Positions 16,054 through 22,914 of a DNA stretch of 64,000 nucleotides are shown one piece after another; within the stretch, counting starts at the first letter, position 1; every line of letters begins with the position of its first letter. Below the pieces are notes generated by a model. The model ran no database searches and was not told the origin of the DNA. It saw only the letters and a list, made by a program, of their open reading frames with translations. Made by a program: the position numbers and the translations under genes. Source of the stretch: JAAYBF01 sp963715445 (GTDB lineage Bacteria; Actinomycetota; Thermoleophilia; Solirubrobacterales; Thermoleophilaceae). Location: the NCBI GenBank assembly GCA_963715445.1, contig OY970240.1, positions 2,170,001 to 2,234,000 of the forward strand. The letters run 5' to 3'.

Positions 16054-16686
16054 GTGCTGCTCGCTTTGCTCGCAACGGGGCTGGTCGCGACGGTGCTCGC
16101 CGCGCCGGTGGTCGTTCGCACCGCCGGTCGCGTGGGCGCCGGCCGGGGCTCGCGGCCCCGGAATGCCGCCGTGCCTTCGCAGCCGAGGTTCGATCCGGGC
16201 CGGGAGCGCCGTGCCGAGCAGCGCGCCCGCGAGCTGCTGCGCTCGTGCGTCAACGAGGAGGAGTGGGGGATGTACCGCGACCTCGGCTTCATCAGGCTCG
16301 ACGGCAAGCAGCGGCACGAGGGGAGCCGATCCTCCGATGAGCCGGCCCCTTACGCCTACCTCATCTACCCGCACAAGCCGATCGTCGCCTACGTGCCCGA
16401 GAGCGGCCGCCTGCTGAGCGAGTACTGCGTCGAGTTCCCCGAGGTGAGCGGTGGGGAGCGGTCCAGGCTGCCCGCCTCCGACGATGTGCTCGCGAAGTGG
16501 ATGGCGCTGACCTCCGACGAGACGCGGGTGATCGGCAGGGCGAACATGCACCTGATCGGCAGGCAGCTCGATCCCGCGCGCGTCCGACGCGACCTCTGGA
16601 GGCTCTCCGAGTGGGGGCGCCGGCGCCCATCGGAGCAGTCCAGCCAGCGCCTGGCGGAGCAGTCCATCGAGGCGGGTGCGGCATGA
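16054..16686 (+). CDS. Membrane-anchored protein of unknown function
   Basis: 210 residues. One N-terminal hydrophobic segment (LLALLATGLVATVLAAPVVV) is an anchor or uncleaved signal, followed by an Arg-rich linker and a soluble domain (about 60-190). The domain contains LLRSCVNEEEWGMYRDLGF and PYAYLIYPHKPIVAYVPES, suggesting a small mixed fold that I do not recognise. Start is GTG. Its stop overlaps the ilvD start by 4 bases (ATGA), so it is translated with ilvD, but nothing in it suggests a role in branched-chain amino acid synthesis. Confidence 0.78.
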   Translation: MLLALLATGLVATVLAAPVVVRTAGRVGAGRGSRPRNAAVPSQPRFDPGRERRAEQRARELLRSCVNEEEWGMYRDLGFIRLDGKQRHEGSRSSDEPAPYAYLIYPHKPIVAYVPESGRLLSEYCVEFPEVSGGERSRLPASDDVLAKWMALTSDETRVIGRANMHLIGRQLDPARVRRDLWRLSEWGRRRPSEQSSQRLAEQSIEAGAA

Positions 16687-18356
16687 GCCGAGATCTCCGC
16701 GAGCGCAGCAAGGTGCAGCTCGACGGCCCGGACCGGGCCGCCGCACGCGCCTACCTCAAGGGCATCGGCCACGACGACGAGTCGCTGAGCCGCCCGATCA
16801 TCGGCATCGCCAACACCTGGACCGAGGTGATGCCCTGCAACTTCCACCTGCGCCGGCTCGCCGAGCGGGTCAAGGACGGGGTTCGCGCGGCCGGCGGCAC
16901 GCCGATGGAGTTCAACACCGTCGCCATCTCGGACGGGATCACGATGGGCACAGAGGGGATGAAGACCTCGCTGGTCAGCCGCGAGGTGATCGCCGACTCG
17001 ATCGAGCTGGTCGCCCGTGGGCACCTCTTCGACGGGGTGATCGCCTTGTCCGGCTGCGACAAGACGAGCCCCGGTTGCGTGATGGCCCTCGCCCGCCTCG
17101 ACCTGCCGAGCATCATGCTCTACGGAGGCTCGATAGCTCCCGGCAGGTTCCGCGGCCAGGACGTGACGATCCAAGAGGTCTTCGAGGCCGTCGGCGCCCA
17201 CGCCGCCGGCAAGATCTCCGATGAGGATCTCGCCGAGCTCGAGTCGGTCGCCTCGCCAGGCGCCGGCGCCTGCGGCGGCCAGTTCACGGCCAACACGATG
17301 GCGCTCGCCTTCGAGACGCTCGGCATCTCGGCGATGGGCAGCTCGATGGTGCCGGCCGAAGAGGGCAAGAAGGGTCAGGTCGCCGAAGACGTCGGCCGCC
17401 TGATCATGGACGTGCTCGAGCGAGACCTGCGCCCGAGCAAGATCATCACGAAGGCGTCGCTCGAGAACGCGATCGCGGCGGCGGCGATGACCGGCGGCTC
17501 CACCAACGTCGTGCTGCACCTGCTCGCGGTGGCCAACGAGGCCGGCGTCGAGCTGGGGATAGACGATTTCGACCGCATCGCCGCCGCCACTCCTCTGCTG
17601 GCGGACCTCAAGCCCTTCGGCAGGTACGTCGCGCCCGACCTCTGGCGCGCCGGCGGCATGCCGCTCGTCGCCAAGCGCCTCGACGAGGCCGGCCTGCTCC
17701 ACCGCGATTCGCTCAACGTGACCGGCCTGACGATCGGCGAGGAGGTGGACGCCGCCGAGGAGGCCGAGGGCCAGCGCGTCGTGCTGCCGCTGGCCGAGCC
17801 GCTGGCGCCCCGCGGCGGCTTCGCGATCCTGCGCGGCAACCTCGCTCCCGACGGCTGCGTCGTCAAGCTCGCCGGCCACGGCCGCCGCGAGCACCGCGGA
17901 CCGGCGCGCGTCTTCGCGGGCGAGGAGGCTGCGTTCGCGGCCGTCAAGGCCGGGTCGGTCAAGGCAGGGGACGTCGTCGTGATCCGCAACGAGGGCCCGT
18001 CCGGCGGCCCGGGGATGCGCGAGATGCTCGCCGTCACCGCCGCGATCCAGGGAGAGGGCCTCGGCGACTCGGTCGCGCTGCTCACCGACGGCCGCTTCTC
18101 CGGCGCCACACACGGCTTCATGGCCGGCCACGTCGCCCCGGAGGCCACGCGCGGCGGTCCGATCGTCGCCGTCCAGGACGGTGACACGGTGATCCTCGAC
18201 GTCGAGGCGCGCGAGCTCAACGTGGACCTGCCGGCGGAGGAGATCGCCCGCCGCGTCGCCGCCTACGAGGTCCCGCCGCCGAAGTACACCTCCGGGGTGC
18301 TCGGCAAGTACGCCCGCCACGTCGGCTCGGCCGCCGACGGCGCCCTCACCACCTGA
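16683..18356 (+). CDS. ilvD: Dihydroxy-acid dehydratase
   Basis: Fe-S enzyme dehydrating 2,3-dihydroxy-3-isovalerate and the methylvalerate analogue in Ile/Val/Leu and pantothenate synthesis. 557 residues, normal length. The three cluster cysteines are seen in TEVMPCN, SGCDKTSPGC and GACGGQFTANTMA, and the C-terminal signature is LTDGRFSGATHGFMAGHVAPE. ATG 16683 (ATGA overlap with the previous gene) matches the family start MSRDLRERSKVQLDGPDRA. Other ilv genes are not in the window. It converges with the hydrolase gene. Confidence 0.97.
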   Translation: MSRDLRERSKVQLDGPDRAAARAYLKGIGHDDESLSRPIIGIANTWTEVMPCNFHLRRLAERVKDGVRAAGGTPMEFNTVAISDGITMGTEGMKTSLVSREVIADSIELVARGHLFDGVIALSGCDKTSPGCVMALARLDLPSIMLYGGSIAPGRFRGQDVTIQEVFEAVGAHAAGKISDEDLAELESVASPGAGACGGQFTANTMALAFETLGISAMGSSMVPAEEGKKGQVAEDVGRLIMDVLERDLRPSKIITKASLENAIAAAAMTGGSTNVVLHLLAVANEAGVELGIDDFDRIAAATPLLADLKPFGRYVAPDLWRAGGMPLVAKRLDEAGLLHRDSLNVTGLTIGEEVDAAEEAEGQRVVLPLAEPLAPRGGFAILRGNLAPDGCVVKLAGHGRREHRGPARVFAGEEAAFAAVKAGSVKAGDVVVIRNEGPSGGPGMREMLAVTAAIQGEGLGDSVALLTDGRFSGATHGFMAGHVAPEATRGGPIVAVQDGDTVILDVEARELNVDLPAEEIARRVAAYEVPPPKYTSGVLGKYARHVGSAADGALTT

Positions 18357-18362
18357 TCGGGG

Positions 18363-19361
18363 CTAGGCGACCTTCTCCGAGGTCGAGGCGTCGGGCTCGT
18401 CCTCGAGCTCTCCCTGGCTGACCTCATAGTGGAGGAACTGCTCGAGGTGGTCGTTGAAGGTCCGCGGCCGCTCGATCATCGGCACGTGCCCCGTGTTCTC
18501 CAGGATGAGCTTGCGCGAGCCGGGCACGAGCTCTACGAACTTGTCGGCGTCGCGCACGGGAATGACCGTGTCGTGCTTTCCCCACACGACGAGGGTCGGG
18601 CACCCGATCCGCGGCAGCCGGTCGCGGAAGTCGTAGTCGAGGCAGGTCACCAGCCCGTCGAGGAACCCCGGCGCCCCGGTTCCCTTCAGCATCCCCTCGT
18701 AGGCCATGTCCGGGTGGATCCGGGTCGGGTGGCGAACCACGCCGCTGAAAGCCCAGTGCCGCAGGTTGGGGCGCGTGGCGAAGACCCGCTGCGGCCCCGG
18801 CGTGCCCTGGATGAAGAGGCCGATCAGCCGGGCGGTGGCGAGCGCCGGCAGGCGCGGGACGTTGCGCTGCGAGATTCCGGCCGAGGCGAGCAGGAGCATC
18901 CGCTCGACCGTCTCGGGGAACTCGATGGCGACCTCGGCCGAGACGTAGCCGCCCATGGAGTTCCCGACGAACACCGCCGGGGCTAGGTCGAGCCGGCGGC
19001 ACAGCTCCTCGACCACGCGGCCGAAGTAGTCGATCGTGATCCGCTCTTCGGGCATCGGGGAGAGGCCGAAGCCGGGCAGGTCCATCGCCACGACCCTGCG
19101 CTGCTCGGCGAAGCGCGGGATGTTCTCGAGCCAGTTCTGCCACTGGCCTCCGAGGCCGTGGACGAACACGATCGGCCGCGCATCGCCCTGCTCGCCGATG
19201 TCGACGTAGTTGACCTGAGTGCCGTGGATCTCCACCGTGTGGAGATGCGCGCTCCAGTCGATCGTGCGCCAGTCGGGCGTATCGCTCAGGCCGTAGTCGT
19301 CCCCCGCATTGCGCGCTGCGCGGCGGCGGGCCGGGGGAACCCTGGGAAGGACGACGTTCAT
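18363..19361 (-). CDS. Alpha/beta-fold hydrolase
   Basis: 332 residues from the chosen ATG (19361), which has GGAGCGAGG just upstream and a TACCGT box ending 10 bases before it; the frame is open further upstream without similarity. Typical hydrolase landmarks: oxyanion segment FVHGLGGQWQNW, nucleophile elbow VGNSMGGY (Ser), acid in WGKHDTVIP and catalytic His in ENTGHVPMIERP. The cap region is about 150-230. The substrate cannot be inferred; related proteins include epoxide hydrolases, esterases and C-C bond hydrolases. It is monocistronic, divergent from the L,D-transpeptidase and convergent with ilvD. Confidence 0.88.
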   Translation of the reverse strand: MNVVLPRVPPARRRAARNAGDDYGLSDTPDWRTIDWSAHLHTVEIHGTQVNYVDIGEQGDARPIVFVHGLGGQWQNWLENIPRFAEQRRVVAMDLPGFGLSPMPEERITIDYFGRVVEELCRRLDLAPAVFVGNSMGGYVSAEVAIEFPETVERMLLLASAGISQRNVPRLPALATARLIGLFIQGTPGPQRVFATRPNLRHWAFSGVVRHPTRIHPDMAYEGMLKGTGAPGFLDGLVTCLDYDFRDRLPRIGCPTLVVWGKHDTVIPVRDADKFVELVPGSRKLILENTGHVPMIERPRTFNDHLEQFLHYEVSQGELEDEPDASTSEKVA

Positions 19362-19468
19362 CCTCGCTCCACGGTATCCGATCGGTTTGCGCCTCCTTCC
19401 GGGCACGATCGACCCGCAAGGTCGGTTGCACGATGAGGATGCTGCCCGGAAGGGGTCGAAAGCAGGTC

Positions 19469-19474
19469 TAGACT
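19469..19474 (+). promoter_or_regulatory. Putative -10 element of the L,D-transpeptidase gene (TAGACT)
   Basis: TAGACT lies 31 bases before the ATG at 19506. The expected leader of about 25 bases contains a GGAGGT ribosome binding site at about 19494, so this transcript would be leadered. Confidence 0.4.
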
Positions 19475-19505
19475 GAACGAGGCTGCTGGTCTCGGAGGTC
19501 ACCCC

Positions 19506-20540
19506 ATGCGATCAAAGCGATTCATCTTCGTTGCGACCTTGGTCCTGGTCATGGTCGCCGGGGCCGTGGCCGCATACGCGTACGACTCCTCGCGCGAGGA
19601 GACGATCGCCAAGGGCGTGTCGATCGGTGGCGTGGACGTTGGGGGCCTCAGCGCGGACGAAGCGCGGGAGACCGTGAGGCGGGAGGTCGAGACTCGGGTC
19701 GAGCGGCCGATCGTCGTCGCCCATGAGGATGTCCGCTTCACCCTCTCCGCGGCCGATGCCGGCCTGAGTGCGGACGTCGGCGGGATGGTCGACGAGGCCC
19801 TTGCGGCGAGCCGCGAGGGGAACATCGTCGCAAGGGTGTTTCGCGACGTGACCGGTGGGGAGGAGGACGTCCAGGTGGCGATCCAGGTCTCCTACTCCCA
19901 GGACGCCGTGGCCAAGCTCGTGAAGCGCGTGAAGGGCAAGCTCGACCGTCCGGCCAAGGACGCCTCGCTCGACTTCCCGTCGCTGGATGCGGTCGAGGAG
20001 CAGGACGGCCTCGAGGTCAAGCGCGGCCGACTGCTGGCGAGGGTGCAGAGCGGGCTCATCAGCTCCCGCCAGGACCGCACGATCGAGGTCCCGGTCCGTC
20101 GCACCAAGCCCAAGGTGACCCGCGCCGAGCTCGCCTCCAAGTACCCGGTGGTGCTCGTGGCCGACCGCTCCACCTTCGAGCTCAAGGTCTACAAGGACCT
20201 GAAGCTCTCCAAGGACTACAGCGTGGCCTTCGGCGCCGTTGGGTTCGACACCCCCACGGGCCTCTACAACATCCAGAACAAAGCGATCGACCCGGCCTGG
20301 CACGTGCCGCAGAGCGACTGGGCGGGCGATCTCGCCGGCACGGTCATCCCCGGCGGCACGCCCGACAACCCGCTCAAGGCCCGCTGGCTCGGCATCTATG
20401 ACGGCGCCGGCATCCACGGCACGAGCGACACCGGCTCACTTGGCAGCGCCGCCTCCCACGGATGCATCCGGATGGCCGTGCCGGACGTGATCGACTTGTA
20501 TGACCGCGTTCCCGTCGGCGCCCCCATCTACATCTCCTGA
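19506..20540 (+). CDS. L,D-transpeptidase (YkuD) with N-terminal peptidoglycan-binding-4 domain
   Basis: 344 residues. One N-terminal signal anchor (about 5-25), then a VanW-associated/PG-binding-4-like domain (KGVSIGGVDVGGLSADEA; about 30-190) and a C-terminal YkuD catalytic domain (about 215-344). Its catalytic motif is complete: IHGTSDTGSLGSAASHGCIR, with the Cys nucleophile and the conserved His and Ser. Such enzymes make 3-3 cross-links in the cell wall outside the membrane. ATG with GGAGGT upstream. The gene stands alone, followed by a palindrome-rich non-coding block. Confidence 0.93.
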   Translation: MRSKRFIFVATLVLVMVAGAVAAYAYDSSREETIAKGVSIGGVDVGGLSADEARETVRREVETRVERPIVVAHEDVRFTLSAADAGLSADVGGMVDEALAASREGNIVARVFRDVTGGEEDVQVAIQVSYSQDAVAKLVKRVKGKLDRPAKDASLDFPSLDAVEEQDGLEVKRGRLLARVQSGLISSRQDRTIEVPVRRTKPKVTRAELASKYPVVLVADRSTFELKVYKDLKLSKDYSVAFGAVGFDTPTGLYNIQNKAIDPAWHVPQSDWAGDLAGTVIPGGTPDNPLKARWLGIYDGAGIHGTSDTGSLGSAASHGCIRMAVPDVIDLYDRVPVGAPIYIS

Positions 20541-20633
20541 GCTCCTAGAGGAGTCGCCTGGCGGCGTCATCGGCCCTCGACTTGGCAAGCCAAGCCGTCG
20601 GGCCTGCTTCCTGGCCATGCTCGCTTCTAGAAG

Positions 20634-20698
20634 CTCAGTCTCTGTCGAAACCCAAGTTGCGGCCGTATGTTGGCCGCAACTTGGGTTTCGATGCTGAG
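20634..20698. repeat. Large perfect hairpin (20-bp arms, 7-base loop)
   Basis: Arms at 20645-20664 (TCGAAACCCAAGTTGCGGCC) and 20672-20691 are exact reverse complements around the loop GTATGTT. After an asymmetric bulge, an outer CTCAG (20634-20638) pairs with CTGAG (20694-20698). No T-tract follows on either strand, so it is not a classical intrinsic terminator, although it could end transcription from the upstream gene. It may be a copy of an interspersed palindromic element. Confidence 0.8.
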
Positions 20699-20722
20699 GG
20701 GGCTTCGTTCCGCGGGTGGCGC

Positions 20723-20772
20723 GGGGAAGTCCTTTGCGCGCGCAGCTTGCGAGCACGGAAAGGAGCTTCCCC
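20723..20772. repeat. Second hairpin (13 paired bases with one bulge)
   Basis: GGGGAAGTCCTTT (20723-20735) pairs with AAAGGAGCTTCCCC (20759-20772), with a single unpaired C, around a 23-base loop. It lies 24 bases downstream of the larger hairpin and 26 bases past the stop of the minus-strand small gene. Confidence 0.65.
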
Positions 20773-20798
20773 GTCGTCAGGACCCGCGGCCAGCAACG

Positions 20799-21089
20799 TC
20801 AGGGCTGAGGGGTCAGGGAGGAGCCGATCGAGTCGATCGGAACCTCGGACCAGCCGGCGGCCTCCAAAGAGGCTTGGCGGCCCGTGTGCCGAATGCAGAG
20901 GGTGCCGATGAAGACATCCCGCTCACGCTTGCGCAGCACCACGTACCACATCGTCGAGGCGTCGCTGGGGCCTTGGATCGGATGCCAGGGCGCCACCGGC
21001 TTGTCGTCGGAACCCGTGAGGCCGGCGTCCGCCAGCTGCGTCCGTGTGGCGACGTGCCCATCCTGAGTGTTGATGAAGAACCTCGACAT
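20799..21089 (-). CDS. Small protein of unknown function
   Basis: 96 residues from ATG 21089 (a longer form could start at 21158 inside the recombinase gene). No recognised domain. It begins SRFFINTQDGHVATRTQL, a pattern seen in small soluble proteins, and has a central MWYVVLRKRERDVFIGTL strand-rich segment. The third codon positions are strongly G/C, as expected for a genuine gene here. TAGTCT lies about 12 bases before the ATG on the minus strand. Its start region overlaps the start region of the divergent recombinase gene. Confidence 0.5.
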   Translation of the reverse strand: MSRFFINTQDGHVATRTQLADAGLTGSDDKPVAPWHPIQGPSDASTMWYVVLRKRERDVFIGTLCIRHTGRQASLEAAGWSEVPIDSIGSSLTPQP

Positions 21090-21996
21090 CTCGATGCCGG
21101 AGACTAGTTGGGGCCCGTGGCTGCAGACGTTCGACACCGCCCTGCGCACGCGCGGCATGGCGGAGAAGACGCGCCGAGCGTATGGGAACGACCTCGGTCA
21201 GCTCGCCGAGTGGGCCGGTGCGCAGGGCCTCGGGCCGATGCAGCTCGACGCTCGGACCCTGCGGCGCTTCGCCGGGGTGCTCTCCGAGCGGGGCGCGTCG
21301 CGCTCCACGGTCGCCCGCAAGATCGCCGCGATCCGCGCCTTCTACCGCACGTTCGTCGACCGCGGTGAGCTCGAGGCGAGCCCGGCGGACCTCGTCTCGA
21401 CGCCGAAGCGAGACCAGCACCTGCCGACGGTCCTGAGCCGCGGGGAAGTCTCTCAGCTGCTCGATGGGCTGCCCGTGGGGACTCCGCTGGAGCTGCGCGA
21501 CCGGGGGATGTTCGAGCTGGCCTACTCCGCGGGCCTGCGCGCCGAGGAGCTCGTACGGCTCGACCTCGACAGCCTCGATCGCGAGGCCGAGGAGCTGCGC
21601 GTTGAGGGCAAGGGCTCGAAGACCCGCGTCGTGCCGGCCGGCGAGCAGGCGTGGCTCGCGCTGCGCGACTACATCGAACGCGGGCGGCCGCTGCTGGCCG
21701 CCGAGCGCGATCGCGCAGAGTCCGCTCTGTTCCTCTCGAAGAGTGGCCGGCGCCTCGCGACGGCTGATGTGCGGCGCCGTCTCCAGGTGGCCCTGCGACA
21801 GGTCGGGCTGGCGTCCTCAGCCTCTCCGCACGCGCTGCGGCACTCCTTCGCCACCCACCTGCTCGACGGCGGCGCCGATCTGCGGACGATCCAGGAGCTG
21901 CTCGGCCATGCATCCATCAGCACGACTCAGACCTACACTCGGGTAGAGTCGAGGCGTCTTAGGAAGGCTTATGCGCTGTCGCATCCGCGGGCGTAG
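21067..21996 (+). CDS. Tyrosine recombinase of the XerC/XerD type
   Basis: About 300 residues with an N-terminal SAM-like DNA-binding domain (FDTALRTRGMAEKTRRAYGN) and a C-terminal catalytic domain. Catalytic residues are in the expected order: Arg in AGLRAEELVRL, Lys in GKGSKTRVVP, His and Arg in HALRHSFATHLL, His in LLGHASISTT, Tyr in TQTYTRV. The length and the chromosomal setting beside a sigma factor gene fit the chromosome dimer resolution enzymes rather than a phage integrase; XerC and XerD cannot be told apart by eye. ATG 21094 (300 residues) is an alternative start. Confidence 0.9.
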   Translation: MLMKNLDISMPETSWGPWLQTFDTALRTRGMAEKTRRAYGNDLGQLAEWAGAQGLGPMQLDARTLRRFAGVLSERGASRSTVARKIAAIRAFYRTFVDRGELEASPADLVSTPKRDQHLPTVLSRGEVSQLLDGLPVGTPLELRDRGMFELAYSAGLRAEELVRLDLDSLDREAEELRVEGKGSKTRVVPAGEQAWLALRDYIERGRPLLAAERDRAESALFLSKSGRRLATADVRRRLQVALRQVGLASSASPHALRHSFATHLLDGGADLRTIQELLGHASISTTQTYTRVESRRLRKAYALSHPRA

Positions 21997-22008
21997 ATCG
22001 GTACGAGG

Positions 22009-22803
22009 GTGGAAACAAACCTCAAGTCCATCGAGTTAAAGGATCTATGGCGTCGTTACAAAGACGACGGCGATAGGCAGGCGCGCGAGCGCTTGGTGCT
22101 CGCCTACGCACCTCTCGTCAAGTATGTAGCGGGCCGTATGTCCAGCGGACTGCCGGCGCACGTCGAGGAGTCCGACCTCATCTCGTACGGCCTGCTGGGC
22201 CTGATCTCCGCTATCGAGCGCTTCGAGCCTGCGCGCGAGATTCGCTTCGAGACCTTCGCTGTGACGCGCATCAAGGGCTCGATCATCGACGAGCTGCGCT
22301 CGCTCGACTGGGTGCCGCGCTCGGTGCGTGCCAGGGCGCGAGAGATCGAGCAGGTCAACGCCAAGCTCGAGCACAAGCTGCACAGGGCCCCGACCGACCA
22401 GGAGATGGCGTCGGAGATGGAGATCACGCTCGACGATCTCAACGAGTCGCTCGTGCGGATCTCCAACTCCTCGGTCGTCGCGCTCGATGAGCTCTGGACG
22501 GTCTCCGACTCCTCCGGCGACCAGGTTTCACTGCTCGACACGATCCAGGATCCGAAGGCCACCGATCCGGCTCAGGAGATGGACCTGACGGAGATGAAGG
22601 ATCGCCTGGCCGACGCGATCGCCAGGCTGCCCGAGCGCGAGAAGCTCGTGATCGCCCTCTACTACTACGAGAACCTGACGCTGCGCGAGATCGGCGAGGT
22701 CCTGGGCGTCACCGAGTCGCGCGTGTCCCAGCTCCACACCAAGGCCGTGCTGCGGCTCAAGTCGCGGCTCCAGGGCGATCTGCTCGGCGAGGGAGTGGCT
22801 TAG
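22009..22803 (+). CDS. RNA polymerase sigma factor, FliA/WhiG family
   Basis: Alternative sigma-28-type factor, 264 residues. Region 2 is seen in LVLAYAPLVKYVAGRMSSGL and ESDLISYGLLGLISAIERFE, region 3 around PTDQEMASEMEITLDDLNE, and region 4 with a helix-turn-helix in NLTLREIGEVLGVTESRVSQ. In Streptomyces the orthologue WhiG controls spore formation; elsewhere FliA controls motility. Nothing else in the window decides between these, and no flagellar gene is present. GTG start, 12 bases after the recombinase stop, so the two are probably co-transcribed. Confidence 0.92.
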   Translation: METNLKSIELKDLWRRYKDDGDRQARERLVLAYAPLVKYVAGRMSSGLPAHVEESDLISYGLLGLISAIERFEPAREIRFETFAVTRIKGSIIDELRSLDWVPRSVRARAREIEQVNAKLEHKLHRAPTDQEMASEMEITLDDLNESLVRISNSSVVALDELWTVSDSSGDQVSLLDTIQDPKATDPAQEMDLTEMKDRLADAIARLPEREKLVIALYYYENLTLREIGEVLGVTESRVSQLHTKAVLRLKSRLQGDLLGEGVA

Positions 22804-22878
22804 CCGCTCTGTCGGGCAGGGAGCGGCCCAGCCGCTCCGCGGGAGCATCAGAGCGGCGGTCCGGGTTGCGCGGCGGGG

Positions 22879-22884
22879 TATCTT
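22879..22884 (+). promoter_or_regulatory. Putative -10 element of the EF-G paralogue (TATCTT)
   Basis: TATCTT lies 31 bases before the ATG at 22915. The implied leader of about 24 bases contains AAGGAG at 22905-22910, so this gene has a normal leader and ribosome binding site. Confidence 0.4.
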
Positions 22885-22914
22885 GGGAGGCGAGAAGCCG
22901 AGGCAAGGAGCCGG

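Larger units (their letters stand above)
20541..20798. other. Non-coding block dense in palindromes
   Basis: No credible gene is seen between the L,D-transpeptidase stop and the end of the small minus-strand gene. The block contains at least five inverted repeats: CTCCTagAGGAG (20542-20553), CTTGGCaaGCCAAG (20581-20594), GCTTCTAGAAGC (20623-20634) and two large hairpins listed separately (20634-20698, 20723-20772). It could hold a terminator, a structured RNA, a decayed mobile element or a repeat-family insertion. Confidence 0.6.

Noticed and set aside
20645..20691. The large hairpin as the chromosomal dif site
   Set aside because: dif has two 11-bp half-sites around a 6-8 base centre with a known AT-rich core. 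Here the arms are 20 bp, GC-rich and perfectly symmetrical, and no dif-like core is seen.
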